Shown here piece after piece: positions 18,179-26,230 of a DNA stretch of 64,000 nt. The translations under genes and the position numbers were made by a program. The notes under the pieces are model-generated. The model saw only the letters and a program-made list of their open reading frames with translations, was not told the DNA's origin and searched no databases. The number at the start of each line of letters is the position of its first letter. Position 1 is the stretch's first letter. The stretch is from Larkinella knui (GTDB lineage Bacteria > Bacteroidota > Bacteroidia > Cytophagales > Spirosomataceae): the NCBI RefSeq assembly GCF_003858645.1, contig NZ_RQJP01000002.1, positions 992,001-1,056,000 of the forward strand. The letters are read 5' to 3'.

Positions 18179-18351
18179 TTTTACGATACGTTTTGAAGTT
18201 GACGACTAGCACTACCCGGTTCAACTCCGTAGCTCGGGGATTACCTGCTCCGGTCGGCATTAATTCACCAGAAATGAGGAAATGGACCACTTCGATAAGC
18301 CCCATTCGCTAACTGCCGCTAACCCAACTGGGCCAGGGCGGTTCAGGAGGT

Positions 18352-19215
18352 ATGCATTCCCGCTTCGTCAATACCAACCACATCCGGCTGCACCTCAAAG
18401 AAGATGGGCCCGTCGATGGACCGCTGGTGATTCTGCTCCACGGTTTTCCTGAGTTTTGGTACGCCTGGCGGTATCAGATTCCGGCCCTGGCTGCGGCTGG
18501 TTTTCGGGTATGGGCACCCGACCAGCGCGGTTATAACCTGAGTGACAAACCGCTGGCCGTCAGCGACTACACGATCGACAAACTGGGAGACGATGTGCTG
18601 GGGCTCATGGATGCCGCTCAGGTGCAACAGGCAACGGTGATCGGCCATGACTGGGGCGGAGGAGTCGCCTGGTGGCTGGCCATGACGCACCCCGAACGGC
18701 TGCACCGGGTCGTTTGTCTGAACATGCCCCACCTGGCGGTTATGCTGCGCGCCATACGGAACAGGCCGCGGCAAATGCTCCGAAGCTGGTATGTCGGCTT
18801 TTTCCAACTTCCCCGGTTGCCGGAATGGCTGGCACGGCTGGGCAACTGGTGGGCACCCGTTTGGGCAATGCGGCAAACCAGCCGGGCTGGCACCTTCCCG
18901 GATGCCGACCTACCCAATTACCGGCAGGCGTGGGCGCAACCCGGACCAACCGGCCAACCGGCGATGCGTACGATGATTAACTGGTATCGGGCTTTTGTCA
19001 GACAGCGTCCGGCCCTGCCCGCCCACACCCGCATTACAATCCCGTTGCTACTGATCTGGGGAGTGCGCGACCGGTTTCTGACTCGTCCCCTGGCCCAGTC
19101 CAGTATCGAGTTGTGTGACCAGGGTGAATTACTTTTTATCGAGGAGGCCACCCACTGGGTACAGCACGAATTCGCCGAACAGGTAAACCAGCTAATTATC
19201 AGCCGGATCCGATGA
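18352..19215 (+). CDS. Alpha/beta hydrolase, epoxide hydrolase-like
   Basis: A 287-residue cytosolic hydrolase. HGFPE (30-34) gives the oxyanion HGxP motif and GHDWGG carries Asp100 as nucleophile, so it belongs to the epoxide hydrolase/haloalkane dehalogenase side of the fold rather than to serine esterases. The acid is probably Asp in LIWGVRDRFL and the base His in EATHWVQHEF. A Trp-rich cap follows the nucleophile. AGGAGG precedes the ATG by only one base, which is unusually close, but the start aligns with the family N-terminus RFVNTNHIRLHLKEDGP. Confidence 0.9.
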   Translation: MHSRFVNTNHIRLHLKEDGPVDGPLVILLHGFPEFWYAWRYQIPALAAAGFRVWAPDQRGYNLSDKPLAVSDYTIDKLGDDVLGLMDAAQVQQATVIGHDWGGGVAWWLAMTHPERLHRVVCLNMPHLAVMLRAIRNRPRQMLRSWYVGFFQLPRLPEWLARLGNWWAPVWAMRQTSRAGTFPDADLPNYRQAWAQPGPTGQPAMRTMINWYRAFVRQRPALPAHTRITIPLLLIWGVRDRFLTRPLAQSSIELCDQGELLFIEEATHWVQHEFAEQVNQLIISRIR

Positions 19216-19535
19216 ATAGTTTTTAATCGAAAATGCAATGACCTAAAACGCAAGTTATTTTATCCTAAAAAAGAGCCCCTCTGCTTATACTTTGTTTATC
19301 AAATAATTACAACACCTCCCCCTTCCTGGAAAGACTTTAACGCCCGTTGATCGGCCTCACCGATGGGCCGTTTGCTAATTATTTTTAACTCATCCCAAAC
19401 TGTCCCGTAGCAGCACTCTTAAAGAAGTGCATCAATGGCTGACCACTTCCGGCTACCGTAGTGGTCAGCCATTGACAAGCCCAATTGGATGTAAAACCAG
19501 ATCGACATCCTGCCCAGTTTAACGCGGAGGTAACG
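19216..19535. other. Intergenic region upstream of the response regulator
   Basis: About 320 bases with no gene. It contains a perfect 16-bp inverted repeat (19432-19475), a smaller GCACT/AGTGC hairpin just before it (19413-19430), and GGAGG 5 nt before the regulator ATG. A TATACTTTG at about 19288 is close to, but not, a -7 box. Confidence 0.55.
19432..19475. repeat. Perfect 16-bp inverted repeat
   Basis: Bases 19432-19447 are the reverse complement of 19460-19475, with a 12-nt loop. No U-run follows on either strand. It lies 60 nt upstream of the response regulator gene and could be an operator, an mRNA leader hairpin or a factor-dependent terminator of the hydrolase transcript. Confidence 0.6.
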
Positions 19536-19931
19536 ATGAGCAGAAAGCGAAAAATCTTAGTCGTAGACGACGATGCTACGTACCGGCAGTTGTTTACGTT
19601 CCAGCTCACCAGCGCTGGTTATGAAGTATTCATTGCCCATGACGGGCAGGAAGCACTCAACTGGATTAACCAGCAACGACTCGATCTGATCCTGCTTGAC
19701 CTCCTGATGCCCCGCATGAGCGGTATCGAAGTATTACAGCGGATAAAGGCTCTGGATTGTAAAACACCGGTAATGCTGGTATCGGGAGCCGAGTGGCCCA
19801 TTGCCCGGCAGGGCGTTGAACTAGGCGAACCGAGCGGTTTTTTGACCAAGCCTTTCACCATGGAAGATCTGCTGGCAAAGGTTAAAATGCTCCTGCTTCC
19901 GGTTTCGGACATTGAAACGACGAGTAGGTAA
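19536..19931 (+). CDS. Single-domain response regulator (CheY-like)
   Basis: A 131-residue receiver domain without an output domain. Acidic pocket DDD (11-13), phosphoacceptor Asp55 in LILLDLLMPRM, Ser83 in MLVSGA, and Lys105 in FLTKPF are all present, so it should be phosphorylated. Such stand-alone receivers act by protein contact in phosphorelays or with motility or exopolysaccharide machinery. No histidine kinase lies next to it. The start is fixed by GGAGG at 19526-19530, five bases before the ATG. Confidence 0.93.
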   Translation: MSRKRKILVVDDDATYRQLFTFQLTSAGYEVFIAHDGQEALNWINQQRLDLILLDLLMPRMSGIEVLQRIKALDCKTPVMLVSGAEWPIARQGVELGEPSGFLTKPFTMEDLLAKVKMLLLPVSDIETTSR

Positions 19932-19988
19932 ACCGGCTTTGCCGACCGCTGCCGGGCCGAAACCACCCGTTCTTCGACGTCTGAATTC

Positions 19989-20738
19989 TTATTTCTCTTC
20001 GGCAGGAAACCGGTAGCGATACGGAGCTTTGTGGGCGCCACCACTGTATTTTTTATCGAGACGTACTAATATATCGAGACTGAGCATTTTCCGCTGGAAA
20101 CTCGAACGGCGTAATTTCTGGCCCAAAATCGTTTCATAAAGACTCTGCAACTCCCCCATGGTGAAGGTTTCGGACAGCAACGGGGCGGCCCAGCGGTTCA
20201 GACCCGCTCCTTTCCGGTCGAGGTCGGCCCGAAGGGTTTCCAGCGCTTTTTGAACAATGGCCCGATGGTCGAGCATGAGCGGGGGCAGATTCGTCAACTC
20301 ATACCAGGCACAGGAATCGGACAGTAAATCGGCAATCGGCACGGCCTTCGTAAAATCGATCAGTGCATAATAGCCCACCGAAACAAACCGGCGCAACAGC
20401 CAGTGATCATCGCCGGGTTTGAGACCTTTTGCCTCCATGATCGCTCGCAAAGGCGCAACATCGTGGCGGGCAACATCGCCAAAACTATAAAATTGCTCCA
20501 GGTAAATATCCGTCAGACTGGTCCGTTCGGCCAGCACCCGGCGGGCGGCATCGTTTAAATTCTCGTTTTGCCGAATAAAACCGCCCGGCAAGGCAAACAA
20601 GTCGGTATTCCGGTAGTCGAGCAGCAGGATTTTTAACTGATTCTGATGAAAACCAAAAATAACGAAGTCCATGGCCAGCCCCGGCAGGAAATCGGCTCCT
20701 TCCGGATTTAGCTCTTCCGGGATTAAATGCTGCGACAT
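19989..20738 (-). CDS. Nudix-like sensor/winged-helix transcriptional regulator, NrtR/AraR type
   Basis: A 249-residue regulator: an N-terminal Nudix-like domain (FVIFGFHQNQLKILLLDY ... LFALPGGF) and a C-terminal winged helix (TMGELQSLYETILGQKLRRSSFQRKML), the architecture of NrtR. The Nudix box keeps Gly53, Glu59, Arg67 and Glu71 but has Val68 and Arg72 where the metal-binding glutamates belong, so it is probably a ligand sensor without hydrolase activity. In Bacteroides the relative AraR controls arabinose genes; here it is divergent from a carboxylesterase with a palindrome between them, suggesting control of that pair. The ligand is unknown. Confidence 0.87.
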   Translation of the reverse strand: MSQHLIPEELNPEGADFLPGLAMDFVIFGFHQNQLKILLLDYRNTDLFALPGGFIRQNENLNDAARRVLAERTSLTDIYLEQFYSFGDVARHDVAPLRAIMEAKGLKPGDDHWLLRRFVSVGYYALIDFTKAVPIADLLSDSCAWYELTNLPPLMLDHRAIVQKALETLRADLDRKGAGLNRWAAPLLSETFTMGELQSLYETILGQKLRRSSFQRKMLSLDILVRLDKKYSGGAHKAPYRYRFPAEEK

Positions 20739-20797
20739 AAGATTAAAATTCAGCGTGCAAGTAACAAAAAATGCGGGGCTCTCAATTTAAATTTCTA

Positions 20798-20822
20798 TTA
20801 TTGTTCCAAAATGAGACAATAA
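20798..20822. promoter_or_regulatory. Candidate operator of the Nudix-type regulator
   Basis: TTATTGT and ACAATAA form a perfect 7-bp dyad with 11 nt between, in the 148-bp gap between the divergent regulator and esterase genes. On the minus strand it precedes a possible promoter (TTTTG, then TAAATTGA 18 nt on). Assignment rests on position and symmetry only. Confidence 0.5.
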
Positions 20823-20886
20823 CCAACGGTCCGGTATCGAAACGATCGGTTGCGCAGGTCACTCATTTTTTATACCCTATACGACG

Positions 20887-22530
20887 ATGATGAAAACCCT
20901 TGTAATCCTGACCGCTTTGACTATTCAGGTAGCTTCGATGGCGAGCGCCCAGTCAAACAAAAACACGATGGCCCCACAAGCCAAAACCGCCAACGGCCTG
21001 CTGGAAGGCGTTACCGAAACCAGTGGCATACGGGCTTTTAAAGGCATTCCGTTCGGTCAGCCGCCCGTGGGCGACTTACGGTGGAAAGCGCCCCAACCCG
21101 TTAAAAACTGGCAAGGGGTCCGGAAAGCCGACAAATTTGGCCCCCGGGCGATGCAACGCGCTGTTTTTGGCGATATGGGGTTTCGTTCCGATGGCATGAG
21201 TGAAGACTGCCTCTACTTAAACGTATGGACTCCCGCCAAGTCGGCCTCCGAAAAACTACCGGTTTTGGTCTATTTCTACGGGGGCGGTTTTATTGCCGGT
21301 GACGGTTCGGAAGGTCGTTACGACGGGGAGAGCATGGCAACCAAAGGCATGGTGGCCCTAACGGTGAACTACCGGCTTGGGGTGTTCGGTTTTATGGCGC
21401 ATCCCGAATTAACGCAGGAGTCACCCAATCACTCATCCGGTAACTATGCGTATCTGGATATGGCTGCGGCTCTTCGCTGGGTGCAGCAAAACATTGCGGC
21501 TTTTGGCGGAGATCCCAAACGGGTGACCATTGCCGGTGAGTCGGCCGGGTCGATTGCCGTCAGCGGCCTGATGGCGTCGCCTTTATCGAAAGGATTGATT
21601 GCCGGCGCCATTGGTGAAAGTGGTTCGCTGCTCGGGGGGCTGCCACCCGTTCCGCTGGCGAAAGGCGAGGAAGCGGGCGTGGCGTTTGCCAAGGCGCTGG
21701 GGGCCAATTCGCTGGCAGACCTGCGGGCCATGCCCGCGGAACAGCTCCTGGAGGCCACCGGAAAACCGGGTGTGCCCCGGTTCAGTGCCACCGTGGACGG
21801 GTATTTCTTTCCGAAACCGCCGATGGAAATTTTTGCGGCTGGTGAACAGGCCCATGTCCCTTTGCTGGTTGGCTGGAACTCGGAGGAGATGAATTCGCGC
21901 GCGATTCTGGGTCAGGAAAAACCGACGCCCGAAAACTACGCCAATGCCGTTAAAAAACTCTACAACGAGAAGGCGGATGAGGTCTTAAAACTCTATCCGG
22001 GGTCTACCGAAGACGAAATTCTGCAATCGGCGACGGCCCTGGCCAGCGACCGGTTTCTGGCCTACAGTACCTGGAAATGGGCTGACCTTCAGGGAAAAAC
22101 GGGCGGTGGCAAACCGGTATATCGGTATTACTACTCGCGCCCACGCCCGGCCATGACGCCCGAAATGGGCAATGCGACCCCCGGTTTGGCGGGTGGCGTT
22201 GTGAAATCAACGGATGCCAACGCGGTTAAAATCGCGCCCGCGCACGGCGCGGTTCACTCCGCCGAAATCGAGTATGCTATGGGAAATCTTCCAAAAAACA
22301 AGGTTTACGCCTGGACGCCCGATGATTACAAGGTTTCAGAAGTCATGCAGAATTTCTTTGCCAACTTCGTAAAAACCGGCAATCCCAATGGGGCCGGTTT
22401 GCCAAAATGGCCGGCAGCCAACAGCGGGAACAGCGTTCAGTTCATGCAAATCGATGTGAATACGCGGCTCGAAACGGAAAAAAACCGGGAACGCTATTTA
22501 TTTCTGGACCCTTATTATACCAAACCCTGA
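20887..22530 (+). CDS. Secreted type-B carboxylesterase
   Basis: A 547-residue esterase of the carboxylesterase/lipase type-B family, exported by a signal peptide ending near MASAQ. The oxyanion YGGGF (131-135), nucleophile elbow GESAGS (Ser219), SEDCLYLNVW and the Glu/His region around PAHGAVHSAEIEY are all standard, so it should hydrolyse carboxylic esters in the periplasm or outside. It is transcribed away from the Nudix-type regulator and ends in an intrinsic terminator. The natural substrate may be an acylated or aromatic ester of plant material; this is inference. Confidence 0.93.
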   Translation: MMKTLVILTALTIQVASMASAQSNKNTMAPQAKTANGLLEGVTETSGIRAFKGIPFGQPPVGDLRWKAPQPVKNWQGVRKADKFGPRAMQRAVFGDMGFRSDGMSEDCLYLNVWTPAKSASEKLPVLVYFYGGGFIAGDGSEGRYDGESMATKGMVALTVNYRLGVFGFMAHPELTQESPNHSSGNYAYLDMAAALRWVQQNIAAFGGDPKRVTIAGESAGSIAVSGLMASPLSKGLIAGAIGESGSLLGGLPPVPLAKGEEAGVAFAKALGANSLADLRAMPAEQLLEATGKPGVPRFSATVDGYFFPKPPMEIFAAGEQAHVPLLVGWNSEEMNSRAILGQEKPTPENYANAVKKLYNEKADEVLKLYPGSTEDEILQSATALASDRFLAYSTWKWADLQGKTGGGKPVYRYYYSRPRPAMTPEMGNATPGLAGGVVKSTDANAVKIAPAHGAVHSAEIEYAMGNLPKNKVYAWTPDDYKVSEVMQNFFANFVKTGNPNGAGLPKWPAANSGNSVQFMQIDVNTRLETEKNRERYLFLDPYYTKP

Positions 22531-22542
22531 GTGAAAGCGAAA

Positions 22543-22574
22543 GGCAGTCGGGTCATTCCATCAACCCGACTGCC
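22543..22574. terminator. Hairpin between convergent esterase and sulfatase genes
   Basis: An 11-bp GC-rich stem (22543-22553 with 22564-22574), 10-nt loop, located 12 nt after the esterase stop codon and 23 nt from the sulfatase stop. No strong U-run follows, so bidirectional termination is likely but not certain. Confidence 0.65.
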
Positions 22575-22597
22575 GCGCCTTTCGACCGGCTCAGGCG

Positions 22598-24166
22598 TCA
22601 GGGCGAAACCCGGCGGGTGCTTTGCCTGATTTTGACCAGCAATTCGGTCAGCTCCCGAACTTTCTCAGGATTCTGCTGGTAGAGATTTTTCGTCTCGGCG
22701 ACATCCGTTGCCAGGTTATAAAGTTGTCCTGCGGCCTCCCCCGTCTGTGGTTTGATTGCTCTGGGTTCCGTAAAACCGCCCGATCCCAGCCCCTCGATCA
22801 ATTTCCAATCGCCCTTCCGAATCGCAAAAAAACCGATGGACGAACTGTGAACAACGGCGGGCTGATCGGTCACCTGAGTGCTTTTCCCCAACAAAACGGG
22901 CAGAATGCTGTAGCTGTCTTCGGGCATACCGGCACGATTCCTATCGCCCAGAATCTCCTGGCAGGTCGCCAGCAGATTGGTCAAGGTCGTGGTGGCTGCG
23001 CTGGTGGTTCCCGCTTTCACCTGCCCCGGCCAGCGAACGATAAACGGAATGCGGTGGCCGCCTTCGAACGCATCGCCTTTCATGCCCCGGAACGCTCCGG
23101 CGGCTTTGTGCTTAAATCGTTTCACAAAATCTTCCCGCCAGTACGGGCCATTATCGCTCGCAAAAATGACCAGCGTGTTTTCGGCCAGCCCCGATTCGGC
23201 CAGGGTTCGCAACACCTCCCCGACGGCAGCGTCCACCTGCTGGACAAAATCGCCGTATTCCCCGGCTTTCGATTTTCCGGCGTAGTCGTTGGTCGGCATC
23301 CAGGGCGTGTGCGGAGCCGCCAGCGGAAGATACAGAAAGAAGGGCTTTTTAGCGGACTGCTTTTTCAGGAATTCCGTAGCTTTCGTCACAAAAGTGGGCA
23401 ACACGCCATGGAAATTGAAGGCCGGTGCCATTTTGCCTTCGCGCCAGAACGGGCCGGTGTACCCGGATGCCAGCTTATTTCCGTCGGTATACCCCGTCGG
23501 TAATTCGGTCAGTTTCTGGTTCTCCAGGTAGCAATACGGAGGCATATCGAGCGAAGCGGGCAGAATGTACGAATAATCGAAGCCAACGGTTTTCGGCCCC
23601 TGCGCCGGTTCCCGCGAAAAATCAATGTCGTCGGGATTCATTTCGGTTTTAATACCGTATCCCTCCGCCGTTAAAACCGATTCATGGCCATTTTGAACTT
23701 CCCAATCCAGCCCCAGATGCCACTTGCCGACCACCGCCGTTTGGTACCCATTCTTTTTTAAGAACGAAGCGACGGTGGGCCGACTGGCTTCAATCAACGT
23801 CCGGCTATAGCCACGCAACACCCCAACCGGCAGGCGGCTGCGCCAGGGATACCGCCCCGTCAACAAGCCGTAGCGTGTGGGCGTGCAGACCGACGAGGGC
23901 GAATGCGCATCCGTAAACCGCATGCCCTGCGACGCCAGTTTATCAATATTCGGCGTCTTGATCTGTCCTTCCGGATTATAAACCGACACATCACCGTAAC
24001 CCAAATCATCCGCCAGGATATAGACGATATTGGGCGGTTGTTTGGGACCGCGTTGGCGGGACGGGTTCATGCCGGACAGGACCGCGCCAATCCCGCCCAT
24101 CATCAGGCCTATGGTGAGCAATCGGCTCATCCACTTCCCGTTTCTATTTGTGGTATACAATTCCAT
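22598..24166 (-). CDS. Sulfatase (arylsulfatase family)
   Basis: A 522-residue type I sulfatase with an N-terminal export signal. The formylglycine motif CxPxR appears as SSVCTPTRYGLLTGR, with Cys94 the residue to be oxidised by an anaerobic-type or FGE maturase encoded elsewhere. Metal-binding DD in ILADDLGYGD and the later SDNGP are present. The start could be Met13 (MSRLLTIGL, at 24130) instead. It lies 36 nt downstream of the GH27 genes in the same direction, so it should remove sulfate esters from the glycan handled by this locus. Confidence 0.93.
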   Translation of the reverse strand: MELYTTNRNGKWMSRLLTIGLMMGGIGAVLSGMNPSRQRGPKQPPNIVYILADDLGYGDVSVYNPEGQIKTPNIDKLASQGMRFTDAHSPSSVCTPTRYGLLTGRYPWRSRLPVGVLRGYSRTLIEASRPTVASFLKKNGYQTAVVGKWHLGLDWEVQNGHESVLTAEGYGIKTEMNPDDIDFSREPAQGPKTVGFDYSYILPASLDMPPYCYLENQKLTELPTGYTDGNKLASGYTGPFWREGKMAPAFNFHGVLPTFVTKATEFLKKQSAKKPFFLYLPLAAPHTPWMPTNDYAGKSKAGEYGDFVQQVDAAVGEVLRTLAESGLAENTLVIFASDNGPYWREDFVKRFKHKAAGAFRGMKGDAFEGGHRIPFIVRWPGQVKAGTTSAATTTLTNLLATCQEILGDRNRAGMPEDSYSILPVLLGKSTQVTDQPAVVHSSSIGFFAIRKGDWKLIEGLGSGGFTEPRAIKPQTGEAAGQLYNLATDVAETKNLYQQNPEKVRELTELLVKIRQSTRRVSP

Positions 24167-24202
24167 ACAACCTGAAAGATTAGCGACTCCGTGGGCTACT
24201 GT

Positions 24203-26227
24203 TTAGTGAATTGGAAACAAGCGGAGCAGAACCACGCCGTGGTGGCGGATCTTCGTCCGGAACGATTTATCAAACCGACCAATATCCTTTTGCCGCCACA
24301 CATCGCGCAACCGGTAGCGGCCGTTCAGCCCCACGTTGGCCAGATCAAAGGCGAACGGTTTGGCCGTTTCATCACCCCAGCGGAAATACGATTCGGGCGT
24401 TTTGCCATAGTCGCCGACGTTGAACAGGCCGACGGCAAACGAGCCGTCTTCCAGCGGTTTGAGCCAGATTTGAACGCCATTTTCTTCCCGCACGAGCCTC
24501 GCCGATTTGCCCAGCGGGTCCTGATCAATCTCGATCACTTCGTCGTTGGTCAGCAGATTCAGCGTGAACGCATCGAGCTGTTCGATGGGGCAACCGATGA
24601 GCAAAGGCGCTGACAATAAGCTAAATAAACTCACGTGGCTGTATTGCTCGTCGGGTGTCAGGCGGGTCGGATGAAGTTCGGGGCCGGTCGATACCTTGCC
24701 CAGAATCATCATATCGGGGTCGTTCCAGTGGCCGGGGCCACTGTAGGGTGCCCACTTGTCGAGCGTAAACGCCAGCTGATACAGGCTCGCCCAGCTATCC
24801 CGAATGTCGGGGCCGGTGCGGTACATGTTCGATAACCGCATCCAGTCGGTGACGTTGGCAAACGGGGCCGAATTGGACAAACTGAACACAATATCCCGGC
24901 CCGACTGCCGCAGGGCGGCCGACATCCGTTCGGTCGAGTTGACATCGATTCGCCAGTCATATTTCAGAAAGTCGATCCCCCATTCGGCCATTTGCCGGGC
25001 GTCTTCGATTTCAAACCGGTACCGGGCAATGCGGTTAAACGCCCGCCGGTTGATCCTGATCGACTGATGCGACTCTCCGCCCCGTTCAAAATCAGACGAC
25101 GCGCCGACATACCCGCCGTAACTCGAAATATAGGGCGTCGAATACAGACCGGCTTTTAAACCCAGCGAGTGGATGTAATCCACCATTTCTTTAAAATCCG
25201 GAAATTTTTCGTTCGGCTGAAGGGCGTTCAGCGAACCGTTCCGCTTGCCCTGCCAGGCATCATCGATGTTGATATACGTCCAGCCGTGGTCTTTCAGCCC
25301 CATCCTGACCATCGCGTCGGCCGATGCGATCACCTTTTCCCGATCGATTTTGGTTTCCCACGAATTCCAGCCGTTCCAGCCAATTGGGGGCGTCAGCGCA
25401 ATGGTATCACCGATCATGATGGTTAGGTGCAGGGCCGCTTCACCCAGCGCGTTGATGGCTTTTAACGTGGTTGGGTACGTACCCCGCTGGTTGACTTTAC
25501 CCGAAATAATACCGGTATTTTTGTCCAGCACCAAACCGCCCGGCAAACCGGCTGCCGTAAACCGCATGGGCCGTTTGCCCGTCGCGGCAATGGTATACTG
25601 AAACGGATTACCGGGCGTAGCGCCGACGATTTTGGCAGAATTTATCCGGGGTTGTTCGGCAGGCTCAGGCGTCAGCAGGTACTTTTCGTCCGTATTGGGA
25701 ATGTGTCCGGGCCGGTTTTCGCCCTTCATCGTCAGCTGCGCATTGGCCCAGTTGGCGTAGGTCCGTTTGTTGTTGGAACCGCCGACCGGATCGGTGATCA
25801 AAAGCCCCAGCCGCTCGATTCCCGCCAGGTTCACCTCCACGTTTTGAGGAGCGTCGCCCACGTGCATTTCCCGGCTTTCGAACAGCACTTTCCGGTCACC
25901 GATGATGTAAAACCGGACCGGTATTTCTTTATTTCCCAGATCATCCGCCCCAATCACGGCACTGAACCGCGTGGCATTTTTGTTCAGGTAAAAGGCCAGC
26001 ACACTAACGCTTTGTGCGCCCACGCCCCGGCGGAAATACGTGCGGTTGATGCGAATCGAATCGTTGCTGTAATTTCGTTTCGCCGTCACCGGACGGATGC
26101 CTTCGGAAAAAGTCTGAATCAACAGGTCATCCAGCCAAACCGTGCTCGTCTTTTGGGCGTAAGTAGCGGTCGCCATGAACAGGAATAGAATCGCAACCGA
26201 CTTTGAGGTATTGGGGGTATTTTTCAT
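24203..26227 (-). CDS. GH27 alpha-galactosidase with NPCBM domain, copy A
   Basis: A 674-residue secreted enzyme. Order: signal peptide to about 24; NPCBM galactose-binding-like module (about 26-170); a putative-Ig (He_PIG-like) module (about 195-272, GLPGGLVLDKNTGIISG); GH27 barrel starting LTPPIGWNGWNSW; C-terminal beta-sandwich. The nucleophile is Asp424 in FLKYDW and the acid/base Asp474 in RTGPDIRDSW. It should cleave terminal alpha-galactose with retention. It is a tandem paralog of the gene upstream, 3 nt away, and the C-terminal coding parts are nearly identical in DNA. Confidence 0.93.
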   Translation of the reverse strand: MKNTPNTSKSVAILFLFMATATYAQKTSTVWLDDLLIQTFSEGIRPVTAKRNYSNDSIRINRTYFRRGVGAQSVSVLAFYLNKNATRFSAVIGADDLGNKEIPVRFYIIGDRKVLFESREMHVGDAPQNVEVNLAGIERLGLLITDPVGGSNNKRTYANWANAQLTMKGENRPGHIPNTDEKYLLTPEPAEQPRINSAKIVGATPGNPFQYTIAATGKRPMRFTAAGLPGGLVLDKNTGIISGKVNQRGTYPTTLKAINALGEAALHLTIMIGDTIALTPPIGWNGWNSWETKIDREKVIASADAMVRMGLKDHGWTYINIDDAWQGKRNGSLNALQPNEKFPDFKEMVDYIHSLGLKAGLYSTPYISSYGGYVGASSDFERGGESHQSIRINRRAFNRIARYRFEIEDARQMAEWGIDFLKYDWRIDVNSTERMSAALRQSGRDIVFSLSNSAPFANVTDWMRLSNMYRTGPDIRDSWASLYQLAFTLDKWAPYSGPGHWNDPDMMILGKVSTGPELHPTRLTPDEQYSHVSLFSLLSAPLLIGCPIEQLDAFTLNLLTNDEVIEIDQDPLGKSARLVREENGVQIWLKPLEDGSFAVGLFNVGDYGKTPESYFRWGDETAKPFAFDLANVGLNGRYRLRDVWRQKDIGRFDKSFRTKIRHHGVVLLRLFPIH

Positions 26228-26230
26228 GGA

